DNA from: Desulfobacterales bacterium
Lineage (GTDB): Bacteria > Desulfobacterota > DSM-4660 > Desulfatiglandales > Desulfatiglandaceae
Direction of reading: 5' to 3'
Assembly: GCA_021107495.1 (NCBI GenBank)
Contig: JAIOSR010000404.1
Span: 1 to 13,106 of the forward strand
DNA: 13,106 nucleotides
Of the stretch, positions 6,570-13,106 are shown in pieces (the stretch's first letter is position 1; the number at the start of each line of letters is the position of its first letter). A program made the translations under genes and the position numbers. Below the pieces are notes generated by a model, which did not search any database, had not been told where the DNA came from, and saw only the letters and a list, made by a program, of their open reading frames with translations.

Positions 6570-7436
6570 ATGAAAGAGATTGTTATAATAAGCGGCAAGG
6601 GTGGAACCGGAAAAACCAGCATTATTGCAGCTTTTGCCTCGCTTGCTGAAAACAAGGTCCTTTGTGATGCGGATGTGGATGCGGCAGACCTCCATTTGAT
6701 CGTGGACCCTAAGATCAACGAGCAACACGATTTTGAATCCGGGCATACGGCAATAATTAATCAGGACAAATGCACCGAGTGCGGCCTTTGTCGGGATTTG
6801 TGCAGGTGGAACGCCATCAGCGAGGACTTTGTAGTAGACCCAATTGAATGTGAAGGCTGCGGCGTTTGTTATTATTTCTGCCCTGAAAAGGCAATAGACT
6901 TCCCATTGAATACCTGCGGGGAGTGGTACCTTTCCGATACCCGTTTCGGACCAATGGCCCATGCAAGGCTCGGTATTGCAGAGGAAAATTCCGGCAAGAT
7001 GGTGGTCCTCATCCGGCAGGAAGGAAAAAAGCTTGCAGAAGAAAAGCACCTGGATTTACTCCTCACAGATGGACCTCCGGGTGTAGGTTGTCCGGTAATT
7101 GCCTCCCTTGGCGGGGCCACAGCAGTGCTCATAGTGGCCGAACCCACGGTCTCCGGCAAACACGATATGGAACGAGTGGCTGAGTTAGCCGAATTTTTCA
7201 AGATTCCTGCCATGGTCTGCGTCAATAAATTTGATCTCAATCCTGATATGGGACAGGCAATTGAAGCCTTTGCGAAAGAAAAAAATATAGGTGTGATAGG
7301 TAGGGTCCCTTTTGACCCTGCTTTCACAAAGGCGATGGTTCAGGGGAAGACCATCGTGGAGTTTGACAGCCGGTCGGAAGGTTGCAAGGCGGTCAGGGAA
7401 ATATGGCAAACCCTGGCAAAGAGTATTGATATTTAG
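6570..7436 (+). CDS. MinD-like ATPase with inserted 2[4Fe-4S] ferredoxin domain (second copy)
   Basis: A 288-residue paralogue of the preceding ATPase. Walker A GKGGTGKTS is at 9-17, DADVDAADLH (33-42) is switch I and DGPPGVGCP (167-175) is switch II. Ferredoxin cysteines are C68-x2-C71-x2-C74-x3-C78 and C94-x2-C97-x2-C100-x3-C104. The ATG at 6570 is preceded by AAAAAGGAG (6553-6561), eight bases upstream and overlapping the stop codon of the first copy, so the pair is tightly coupled. The copies have clearly diverged (for example CQFNAI against CRWNAI), so this is an old duplication rather than a recent one, consistent with two distinct subunits of one complex. The substrate is not known. 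Confidence 0.9.
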   Translation: MKEIVIISGKGGTGKTSIIAAFASLAENKVLCDADVDAADLHLIVDPKINEQHDFESGHTAIINQDKCTECGLCRDLCRWNAISEDFVVDPIECEGCGVCYYFCPEKAIDFPLNTCGEWYLSDTRFGPMAHARLGIAEENSGKMVVLIRQEGKKLAEEKHLDLLLTDGPPGVGCPVIASLGGATAVLIVAEPTVSGKHDMERVAELAEFFKIPAMVCVNKFDLNPDMGQAIEAFAKEKNIGVIGRVPFDPAFTKAMVQGKTIVEFDSRSEGCKAVREIWQTLAKSIDI

Positions 7437-7532
7437 AGGAGACGGGACAGGACCAGAAGGTCGGGATCCTGGAGGTGGCCTAGGTAGAGGTTAGAGGGAG
7501 GGCCGGACGAGGCCAATAGTGAGGCGTTACCG

Positions 7533-8585
7533 ATGGAAATGCTATTAGAGGTATTCAAGCATTCCTTGATGATCACCGTGTTCGTATTTGTGATGATGCT
7601 TCTGGTCGATTTTATCGAGTTGGCAAGCAAGGGACGTATGTCGGGAGTAATAAAGGGAGGCCAATGGAGGCAATATACGTTAGCGTCTTTGCTGGGTTCC
7701 ACCCCCGGCTGTCTCGGAGCCTTCATGAATGTGAGTCTTTATGTCCACGGCATGATAGGCTTTGGCGCCATTGTGGGTGGGATGATAGCAACATCAGGGG
7801 ACGAGGCATTTGTAATGCTTACGCAGTTCCCTGGTCAGGCGCTGGCCCTTTTTGTATTGCTGTTTGCGTTCGGAATCATCTTTGCATGGATAAGCGATAG
7901 GGTTGTCTCTGTCCTGGGGATTGTTCCCTGTGAGTCATGTATTGATACCCATTGTGAAGAATGCCTGCCCGGCATAGGGAATCAGGAAAAGATAAGTGAT
8001 ATTTTTCGACCTGGGAATCTCTCTCTAAACTTTCACGCTCTTTCTTTCACCCGGTTCCTTCTCCTTATGCTTATAGTCACTTTTTTGGTCTTGATCACAA
8101 CGGGAACGTTAGGCCCGTCCACATGGGACTGGAAACGTATCACCTTCATATGTCTCTCATTGTGCACACTATTCATTATCATGGTTTGCTCAGAACATTA
8201 TCTGGAATCACATATCTGGAAACACATTATAAAGAAACACCTGTTTCGAGTCTTTCTGTGGAGTTTTGGAGCCCTTCTTTTTGTGCACTGGGGCATGACC
8301 TTCTGGAATCTGAATAATTTTATTCACGAACATATGTTCTGGGTATTGCTGATAGGGGCGTTAATGGGCGTCATTCCGGAATCGGGGCCCCATCTCATAT
8401 TTGTGATGATGTATGCGCAGGGACTGGTACCCTTTTCCATATTATTGACAACATCATTTGTACAGGACGGGCACGGCATGCTGCCACTTCTTTCATACAG
8501 CCTAAGGGATTCTTTACTGATTAAGATATTCAATCTCGTTTTTGGACTTGCCGTTGGGGGAGTATTTTTTTCTTTAGGTTTATGA
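7533..8585 (+). CDS. Polytopic membrane protein, putative heavy-metal/arsenic exporter family (PF11449-like)
   Basis: A 350-residue integral membrane protein with roughly eight to ten hydrophobic segments (about 10-30, 48-70, 74-90, 102-122, 172-192, 203-220, 237-258, 268-282, 286-310, 330-348). Two half-repeats are visible: STPGC (56-60) leading to SGDEAF (88-93), and PESGPH (282-287) leading to QDGHGMLP (311-318). Conserved polar residues within membrane segments of this kind fit a transporter. A loop at 133-144 carries four cysteines (CESC and CEEC, with a His between), a likely metal-binding site. I recognise the pattern as the putative 10-TM heavy-metal exporter group, whose substrate is not firmly established. 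The ATG follows GAGG (7521-7524) by eight bases, in a 96-base purine-rich gap after the second MinD gene. Co-transcription with the ORP genes is plausible. Confidence 0.7.
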   Translation: MEMLLEVFKHSLMITVFVFVMMLLVDFIELASKGRMSGVIKGGQWRQYTLASLLGSTPGCLGAFMNVSLYVHGMIGFGAIVGGMIATSGDEAFVMLTQFPGQALALFVLLFAFGIIFAWISDRVVSVLGIVPCESCIDTHCEECLPGIGNQEKISDIFRPGNLSLNFHALSFTRFLLLMLIVTFLVLITTGTLGPSTWDWKRITFICLSLCTLFIIMVCSEHYLESHIWKHIIKKHLFRVFLWSFGALLFVHWGMTFWNLNNFIHEHMFWVLLIGALMGVIPESGPHLIFVMMYAQGLVPFSILLTTSFVQDGHGMLPLLSYSLRDSLLIKIFNLVFGLAVGGVFFSLGL

Positions 8586-8692
8586 GAAAGGAACATGTAT
8601 TTGATTAAAAAGATCCAACGCCTGAACTATATCAGGAGCGGTGCCGTAATAACCCAAACCGTTAACTTAGATAATAGAAAAGGAGGTCTATC

Positions 8693-10606
8693 ATGGAAAG
8701 GATGTTTAATGGTTTTACTTTAGGGGATCTGGAGCTTGCCAACCGATTTGTCTTTCCCCCGGTCAAACTCGGATATGGCGAACCCAACGGTACCGTAACG
8801 GACCGCCAGTTGACCTTCTATAGACAGATCGCGAGGAACGGCCCGGGATTGGTTATTATTGAGCCTGTATCGGTCACTGCCGATGGCAGGGAGCATCCCA
8901 AACAGCCCTGCGTACATTTGCCTGAGAGCGTCTCAGAACTCAGGAAGATTTCAGACGTTATACATGGGGAAGGCCGCCTCGCGTGTCTTCACCTGAACCA
9001 TGCAGGCGCCGGCGCCCTTCCCAAGATAATCGGCGGCCAGCCAAAGGCGCCGTCCGTCATGACATGCGTTGCCAGGGAAGGAACCGTTTCAGAGACCCTC
9101 ACCGAGCAAGAAATCGAGACGGTTCTTGAGGGTTATAAATCCGCCGCCCAAAAGGCACACGAAGCGGGTTTTGACGTCATAGAAATCCAGGGGGGACATG
9201 GGTATCTTATCTCCCAATTTCTGAACAGTAAACTTAATAAGAGGGAAGATCGTTATGGCATGGACAGGTTGCTTTTCCCGAAAGAGGCTATTTCAAGAGT
9301 CAAAGCTGGGGCACCCGATATGCCCCTGATCCTGAGGATTTCCGGGAACGAGATGTCCCCCGAGTTCGGTGTCAGCCAGGAAGATCTCCTGCCATTACTC
9401 AAATTAGCCGAACAAAGCGGAATCAATGCCGTACACGTGGGCATGGGAAATGCCTGCTTCAGTCCCCCCTGGTATTTTCATCATACCAGTCTGCCGGATA
9501 AGCCACAGATGGATGCTTTGGCCTGGGTGCGTGAGCACACAACACTTCCCCTGATTGCCGCGGGCAGGATGGGGAGGAAGGAAAAGGTTATCAAGGTCCT
9601 GGATGACGGTATAACGGATCTTGTTGCCCTTGGAAGACCGCTTATTGCAGATCCCGATTTGATAGAAAAATGGCAGAAAGGCATGGATGACCAGGTCATG
9701 TATTGCGGCTATTGTCTCCAGGGTTGTCTCCACCGCATGAAGAGCGGACAACCTGTGGGGTGTAATCTGAATCCTGCCGTTGGTTTGCCGGAACTTGAGC
9801 AGACAACTAATCCTATGAAAGTCCTGATAGCAGGAGGAGGCCCGGCAGGTATGAGTGCAGCCTTGTACATGAACAGATGCGGTCATCAGGTTACCTTAGC
9901 CGAAAAAGCGGATCATTTAGGCGGGCAATTTGCCATAGCATGGCAGGCACCCGGAAAGGAAAAAATGAAGCAGGGGCTTGACACTATCGAACGTAATGTG
10001 AAAACGAGCCTGGATTCCATCCTTATGGACAGGCCGGTGGATGCTGCCCTTGTTAAGGAGATTGAGCCGGATCTTCTTGTCTGGGCAACCGGGGCGATTC
10101 AGAATATCCCTGAGATCAATGGGCTTGGCGATCAGCATGTCATGACATCCATAGAGTATTTCCAGGATGAAAAGGAGGTAAAGGGACCGAGGGTGCTCGT
10201 TATCGGGGCCGGCAGGGCAGGTGTTGAGATCGCTGAGAAATTGGGCAAGGAAGGTTATGAAGTAGTTGCCACAAAGAGGACCGATCCAATAGGAAGCATG
10301 ATGGAAATGATTACAAAGAAACTGGCCTTGATGAGGATAGGCCAGATGGAGAAGGTGACCCTGATGCCCCATACAACGGTTAAGGAGTTCAAACCTGACG
10401 GCGTTCAGATTGAACAGGATGGCAAGCCGTTGTCGCTGGAACCCTTCCAGACCGTCATCCTTGCTTCCGGTATGCTCTCGGCTGCAGGACCGGATGAAGA
10501 AATAACAAACGCCGTCCCTAAGGTGGAAATTATAGGAGACGCCATGGAGGTCCAGGATATTTTTACGGCTGTTCATGCAGGCTATAATCTTGCCCTGCAC
10601 TATTGA
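8693..10606 (+). CDS. Old Yellow Enzyme family FMN/4Fe-4S/FAD oxidoreductase (dienoyl-CoA reductase/TMA dehydrogenase type)
   Basis: A 637-residue enzyme with the architecture of FadH, BaiCD-type enoate reductases and trimethylamine dehydrogenase. Residues 1-330 form the FMN-binding TIM barrel (GGHGYLISQFLN at about 167-178, GRPLIADPDL near 316). Then come four cluster ligands, C338-x2-C341-x3-C345-x11-C357, and an FAD-binding Rossmann domain with GGGPAG at about 381-386. A second dinucleotide motif GAGRAG (505-510) is for NAD(P)H. The protein is full length for the family, with all cofactor motifs intact. The substrate (an enoyl-CoA, an unsaturated acid or an amine) cannot be read from sequence. 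A strong AAAGGAGG lies just upstream of the ATG. It is followed after 59 bases by the DUF1638 gene, which also has a strong Shine-Dalgarno site, suggesting a pair. Confidence 0.88.
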   Translation: MERMFNGFTLGDLELANRFVFPPVKLGYGEPNGTVTDRQLTFYRQIARNGPGLVIIEPVSVTADGREHPKQPCVHLPESVSELRKISDVIHGEGRLACLHLNHAGAGALPKIIGGQPKAPSVMTCVAREGTVSETLTEQEIETVLEGYKSAAQKAHEAGFDVIEIQGGHGYLISQFLNSKLNKREDRYGMDRLLFPKEAISRVKAGAPDMPLILRISGNEMSPEFGVSQEDLLPLLKLAEQSGINAVHVGMGNACFSPPWYFHHTSLPDKPQMDALAWVREHTTLPLIAAGRMGRKEKVIKVLDDGITDLVALGRPLIADPDLIEKWQKGMDDQVMYCGYCLQGCLHRMKSGQPVGCNLNPAVGLPELEQTTNPMKVLIAGGGPAGMSAALYMNRCGHQVTLAEKADHLGGQFAIAWQAPGKEKMKQGLDTIERNVKTSLDSILMDRPVDAALVKEIEPDLLVWATGAIQNIPEINGLGDQHVMTSIEYFQDEKEVKGPRVLVIGAGRAGVEIAEKLGKEGYEVVATKRTDPIGSMMEMITKKLALMRIGQMEKVTLMPHTTVKEFKPDGVQIEQDGKPLSLEPFQTVILASGMLSAAGPDEEITNAVPKVEIIGDAMEVQDIFTAVHAGYNLALHY

Positions 10607-10665
10607 AAATCAGGTCGATGTTAAGGGCCTAAAAGACAGAGTCCAAATTTTTAAGGAGGTTACTG

Positions 10666-11322
10666 ATGGACAACATATCGTTTTCAGATATAGCAATAGT
10701 ATCCTGTGGTACCTTGAGTCTCGAGTTGAATCATCTGAAAAAAGAGGGTTTTCTCGATACTGATCATTTGTTTTTTACTACACCGGGGCTCCACGAGGAT
10801 ATCCGTGAATTGGAACGTCAACTGATCGAAAAGATCAACAAGGCCAAGGAAAAGACCGATAAAGTCATTGTGGTGTATGGGGGAAAATTCTGTTACGTGA
10901 ATGCGGATGAACCCTTGCGCACAATGAGAACAATCATTGAAGAACAGGGGCCTGGCGTGGTGAGAATTGAGGCAACCCACTGTATGGATATGTTAGCCGG
11001 CCAAGACGAGAGGGAAAGGATTGCACAGGAAGTCGCAGGTGAAGAGAAGGTCTGGTGGATGGTACCGGGTTGGATCAAATTTCGACATAAGGTCTTCAAG
11101 GGATGGGACAAAGGCCTTGCCAATGAGAATTTCCCCCGCCACACGGGAGGGGCGATAGTCCTTGACGGCATTGGATACGTTGACAATTACATGGCGGAAA
11201 AACCGGAAGAGTTCCTGGAATACTGCGACTGGATGGGGATTCCAATGCAGGGTTATCCGGTGTCGCTCGACCGTTTTAAATCTCTTTTGGCTGAGCAAGC
11301 AAGGCTACTGCATAAAAGTTAA
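10666..11322 (+). CDS. DUF1638 family protein
   Basis: A 218-residue soluble protein that matches the DUF1638 pattern: an N-terminal strand ending in CG (Cys14), a LH motif (42-43), a VVYGG strand (69-73) followed by Cys76, a THCMDML motif (104-110) and a WWMVPGW motif (130-136). No signal peptide or membrane segment is present. The biochemical function of the family is unknown. Members are often found near corrinoid-dependent methyltransferase genes in anaerobes, but none is seen here. The conserved Cys/His positions (14, 76, 105-106) look like ligands or catalytic residues. The ATG is preceded by AAGGAGG about seven bases upstream. It ends the co-directional run that begins at the sigma-54 promoter, and a repeat element follows directly. 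Confidence 0.75.
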   Translation: MDNISFSDIAIVSCGTLSLELNHLKKEGFLDTDHLFFTTPGLHEDIRELERQLIEKINKAKEKTDKVIVVYGGKFCYVNADEPLRTMRTIIEEQGPGVVRIEATHCMDMLAGQDERERIAQEVAGEEKVWWMVPGWIKFRHKVFKGWDKGLANENFPRHTGGAIVLDGIGYVDNYMAEKPEEFLEYCDWMGIPMQGYPVSLDRFKSLLAEQARLLHKS

Positions 11323-11421
11323 AAGTGGCTAAAATGATCTAAAGTGCCTAAAATTATGGAGTCGCTTCGCTCCGTTGATTTTATATAATTGTCAGGATAC
11401 CTCCACTTTAGTTCACTTTAG
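11320..11421. repeat. AT-rich repeat element with inverted CTAAAGTG units
   Basis: The left part has two near-identical direct units, AGTGGCTAAAAT (11324-11335) and AGTGCCTAAAAT (11343-11354), and CTAAAGTG at 11339-11346. The right part has CACTTTAG twice (11404-11411 and 11414-11421), the exact reverse complement of CTAAAGTG. Between them lies a small hairpin GGAG..CTCC (11358-11373). The whole can fold as a long interrupted stem. It could be a non-autonomous repeat element or an mRNA end. No clean T-run follows the hairpin, so I do not call a terminator. The rest of the gap to 11501 holds nothing I recognise. Confidence 0.55.
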
Positions 11422-11501
11422 ACTTTTGAAACGATCCTTCAGGCAGACCAGGAAAGTTCTGGCATGGCCCCAAAAATGAGGCTTTTTGGTTCAAAACAAA
11501 A

Positions 11502-11999
11502 ATGGGTAAAGTGAACAGGGAAAATAATAAATCTGAGAAAAACGAATCGGATCGAGAGGGGCCTGTCTTCCTGGTTGCGGTCGATTTCTCTCACTGTTCG
11601 AGGCTCGCACTCAAAAAGGCGAAGGATTTACTGGAACATTGGGGAGGAAAAATCGTTGTCTTTCATGTCATCGATCACGATTTCGTGGAGCAGTGCGTTC
11701 AAGGACAGCTGGGCAAAAAAGGTGAAATCAAAAAGAAGTTGTTCATTGGTGCAAAGACAAGACTCCAGGAATTTGTTCGCGAGGAAGGACTTGAAGGTTA
11801 CCAAATTGAAAAAGTAGTCTGCGAAGGGGCTCCCTGCATTGAAATCAATAAGAAGGCGGCCGAGATCGATGCCGAAATGATTGTAATAGGGAGCCATGGA
11901 AAGTCAGAAGACATGAAAAGCATTTTTTTCGGCAGCACCGCGGAAAGGGTCCTGAGATTCATCAGAAGACCGGTTCTTTGCGTTCCGCCGGATAAATAA
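11502..11999 (+). CDS. Universal stress protein (UspA family)
   Basis: A 165-residue protein with a charged, probably disordered N-terminus (1-20) and a single Usp domain (21-163). The first strand is VFLVAVDFS (22-30), the second IVVFHVID (51-58), and the nucleotide-binding segment is IVIGSHG (127-133) then GSTAERVL (144-151). The usual motif is G-x2-G-x9-G(S/T); here the second gap is ten residues (134-143), so ATP binding may be altered. No good Shine-Dalgarno site lies before the ATG at 11502; a GTG at 11511 is the only nearby in-frame alternative. It sits just after a repeat element and before FmdB-type and J-domain genes, which suggests a small stress-related group. Confidence 0.85.
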   Translation: MGKVNRENNKSEKNESDREGPVFLVAVDFSHCSRLALKKAKDLLEHWGGKIVVFHVIDHDFVEQCVQGQLGKKGEIKKKLFIGAKTRLQEFVREEGLEGYQIEKVVCEGAPCIEINKKAAEIDAEMIVIGSHGKSEDMKSIFFGSTAERVLRFIRRPVLCVPPDK

Positions 12000-12052
12000 T
12001 AGGTTGTAGACATGGCAAACTCTCTTTGAAGACAGGTTCAAGGAGGGATGAG

Positions 12053-12295
12053 ATGCCGATTTATGAGTATCAATGCAAAGTATGTGGGGCCACGTCCGAA
12101 TATCTGATCGTTGCGGGAAAGGATGAAAATATCTCCTGCAAAGAGTGCGGGACCACTGAAGTGGAGAAAATACTATCCGTTGCTTCATTTATGAGCGGAA
12201 GATCAAAGCGGACTCCAGGACGAACCTGCTGTGGTCGGGAAGAACGCTGTGAGACCCCTCCATGCTCTGAAGGAGGCCCATGCAGACGCGCATAA
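12053..12295 (+). CDS. FmdB-type zinc-ribbon protein
   Basis: An 80-residue protein that starts MPIYEYQC, the signature of the FmdB/CxxC_CXXC_SSSS regulatory zinc ribbons. Metal ligands are C8-x2-C11 and C29-x2-C32. After the ribbon, the C-terminal tail (about 47-80) is rich in Cys, Arg and Pro, with six further cysteines, more than is usual for the family. The start is ATG 12053, five bases after AGGAGGG (12041-12047); an in-frame ATG at 12026 has no ribosome-binding site and the added residues are not family-like. Members are small and ill-characterised, and some are thought to act in transcription or metal handling. It precedes the J-domain gene by 24 bases. Confidence 0.85.
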   Translation: MPIYEYQCKVCGATSEYLIVAGKDENISCKECGTTEVEKILSVASFMSGRSKRTPGRTCCGREERCETPPCSEGGPCRRA

Positions 12296-12319
12296 GAACA
12301 TTGACAGGAGCTAAAGAAT

Positions 12320-12691
12320 TTGTCGACCGTAGATCATTACAGGACCCTTGGGCTTACGCTTGAGGCAACGCAACAGGATATCAAAAAGACATATCGCAAA
12401 CTTGCGATGCAATATCATCCCGACAGGAATGGGGGAAATTCTGAGAGTGAAGAACACCTTAAAGAGATAAATGAGGCATATCGGATCTTAGGAGATGAGG
12501 AAAAGAGAAGACGTTATGACATTCAATTTCGACCCCCTTTCGAAAACTATATATTTCATGAAAAAGGCACGGATGACGATCTTGTAAGGGCGTTCAGAAA
12601 GTTTTCTCAAATGGGTTTTAGCATGAAAAGGACCGGGGGTTGTGGGAGGAAAGGCTTCGGAAGAGGTGGGTGCGGAAGATGGAAAAGATAA
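12320..12691 (+). CDS. Short J-domain protein (type III DnaJ-like)
   Basis: A 123-residue protein with a J-domain at 5-68 (DHYRTLGL start, HPD motif at 33-35, KEINEAYRILGDEEKRRRYD at helix III-IV). It lacks the full Gly/Phe region, zinc-finger and substrate-binding domains of DnaJ, so it is a stand-alone co-chaperone that would stimulate an Hsp70. The tail (106-123) is rich in Gly, Arg and Cys with two CGR motifs. The start is TTG at 12320, nine bases after ACAGGAG (12304-12310); no ATG lies upstream in frame before the family-like sequence. The frame continues after the TAA stop into a CooC-like remnant with no start codon. Confidence 0.85.
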   Translation: MSTVDHYRTLGLTLEATQQDIKKTYRKLAMQYHPDRNGGNSESEEHLKEINEAYRILGDEEKRRRYDIQFRPPFENYIFHEKGTDDDLVRAFRKFSQMGFSMKRTGGCGRKGFGRGGCGRWKR

Positions 12692-12874
12692 GTTTTTGTT
12701 GGGGTCCGAAAAATCGCAAGAAGGCTGGAAGACGATCTCAAAATCAATAACATAGAAGTCATTGGTATTGTTCCAAACGACCCTCTGGTATTTGAGGCCT
12801 GTTTGGAAGGCCGAACCCTCGGTGAGGGAGCAGCATTTAATGCGGCAGGGAAAGTGCTGGACGCTCTTCTATAA
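12692..12874 (+). pseudogene. cooC: C-terminal remnant of a CooC-type P-loop ATPase
   Basis: Directly after the J-domain stop, and in the same frame, about 60 codons encode a recognisable tail: RKIARRLEDDL, then VIGIVPNDPLVFEACLEGR, then TLGEGAAFNAAGKVLDALL and a TAA stop (12872-12874). The VPNDP and EACLEGR motifs match the C-terminus of CooC-like ATPases that insert nickel into CO dehydrogenase. The Walker A, the switch regions and any start codon are missing, since no ATG, GTG or TTG occurs upstream in this frame before about 12800. It is therefore a 5'-truncated gene, presumably left by a deletion joining the J-domain gene to the end of cooC. Readthrough fusion or an assembly join error are less likely alternatives. 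Confidence 0.75.
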
Positions 12875-12904
12875 GAAAACCAAGATGTGGATCAGGAGGA
12901 GAAT

Positions 12905-13105
12905 ATGTGTTTGAGCACAGTGTATATAAATTCGGGGAATGAACAGAAGGAAATCATGAAAGACATAGCCCGTATAGAGGCGGAGGGCCAGGGCTTTTGG
13001 TTTATCAATCTGTTCGGGGAAAGGACGTTTATCGAGGGAAGTATTCAAACGGTCGACCTCATGGACAGCCACTTTGTCATGCTCACAAAAGGGAAGTCAA
13101 ATTGA
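12905..13105 (+). CDS. cooT: CooT-like nickel-binding accessory protein
   Basis: A 66-residue protein beginning MCLSTVYI, the signature of the CooT family (a small homodimeric protein, first annotated as a predicted RNA-binding family). In Rhodospirillum rubrum CooT the second-position cysteine binds nickel for CO dehydrogenase maturation; Cys2 is present here and is the only cysteine. The start is ATG 12905, five bases after AGGAGG (12894-12899); an in-frame ATG at 12887 overlaps the gap and lacks a site. It lies 30 bases after the truncated cooC, the neighbour expected for it, and stops one base before the window ends. CO dehydrogenase genes may lie downstream but are not visible. Confidence 0.8.
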   Translation: MCLSTVYINSGNEQKEIMKDIARIEAEGQGFWFINLFGERTFIEGSIQTVDLMDSHFVMLTKGKSN

Positions 13106-13106
13106 C

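Noticed and set aside
8595..8723. Small open frame of about 42 codons starting MYLIKK between the exporter and the flavoenzyme
   Set aside because: Its Shine-Dalgarno-like AAAGGA is only two bases from the ATG, it overlaps the strong start of the flavoenzyme in another frame, and the protein resembles nothing I know.
11358..11373. GGAG..CTCC hairpin as a terminator for the DUF1638 gene
   Set aside because: The stem is short and bulged, and no T-run follows; it is listed only as part of the repeat element.
1..13106. CRISPR array, rRNA or tRNA genes, transposase or phage genes
   Set aside because: No regularly spaced repeats, no tRNA-like folds and no transposase or phage motifs were seen in any frame.

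Overview
This window looks like chromosomal DNA from a strictly anaerobic Desulfobacterota (former Deltaproteobacteria) organism, probably a sulfate reducer or a relative. The assignment rests on gene content: a sigma-54 regulator with a cysteine-bearing PAS domain, NifX/orange-protein (ORP) family genes, an Mrp ATPase fused to an ORP-type domain, two MinD-like ATPases with ferredoxin inserts, and remnants of CO dehydrogenase maturation genes. All confident genes lie on the + strand.

Layout. 1-633: no convincing gene, but a plausible sigma-70 promoter and a TTGC-N13-GCAA dyad before the first gene. 634-2019: an OrpR-like sigma-54 activator. 2020-2234: a regulatory gap with a textbook -24/-12 (sigma-54) promoter at 2176-2191. 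2235-7436: the ORP core, namely a small NifX-like protein, a radical SAM protein, a NifX-like protein with a Gly/Met/Arg tail, an Mrp-NifX fusion, and two MinD/ferredoxin ATPases. 7533-11322: three further co-directional genes, namely a polytopic membrane protein of the putative heavy-metal exporter type, an Old Yellow Enzyme/FAD/4Fe-4S oxidoreductase and a DUF1638 protein. 11323-11501: an AT-rich repeat element. 11502-12691: a universal stress protein, an FmdB-type zinc ribbon and a short J-domain protein. 12692-12874: the C-terminal remnant of a CooC-type ATPase, in frame behind the J-domain stop codon. 12905-13105: a CooT-like protein.

How they fit together. In Desulfovibrio vulgaris the ORP genes form two divergent operons co-activated by sigma-54 and OrpR, a regulator reported to use an Fe-S cluster for redox sensing. 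Here the same kinds of parts appear as one co-directional run behind a single strong sigma-54 promoter, next to the likely regulator. My inference is that low redox potential activates the regulator, which turns on metal-sulfur cluster binding (NifX/ORP proteins), ATP-dependent cluster handling (Mrp/MinD proteins) and a radical SAM step. Whether the exporter, flavoprotein and DUF1638 gene belong to the same transcript is open: gaps are 59-107 bases with no clear terminator. This extended cluster is the best candidate for something under-described. The CooC remnant, the repeat-derived C-terminus of the radical SAM protein and the repeat element at 11320-11421 are signs of local genome remodelling.
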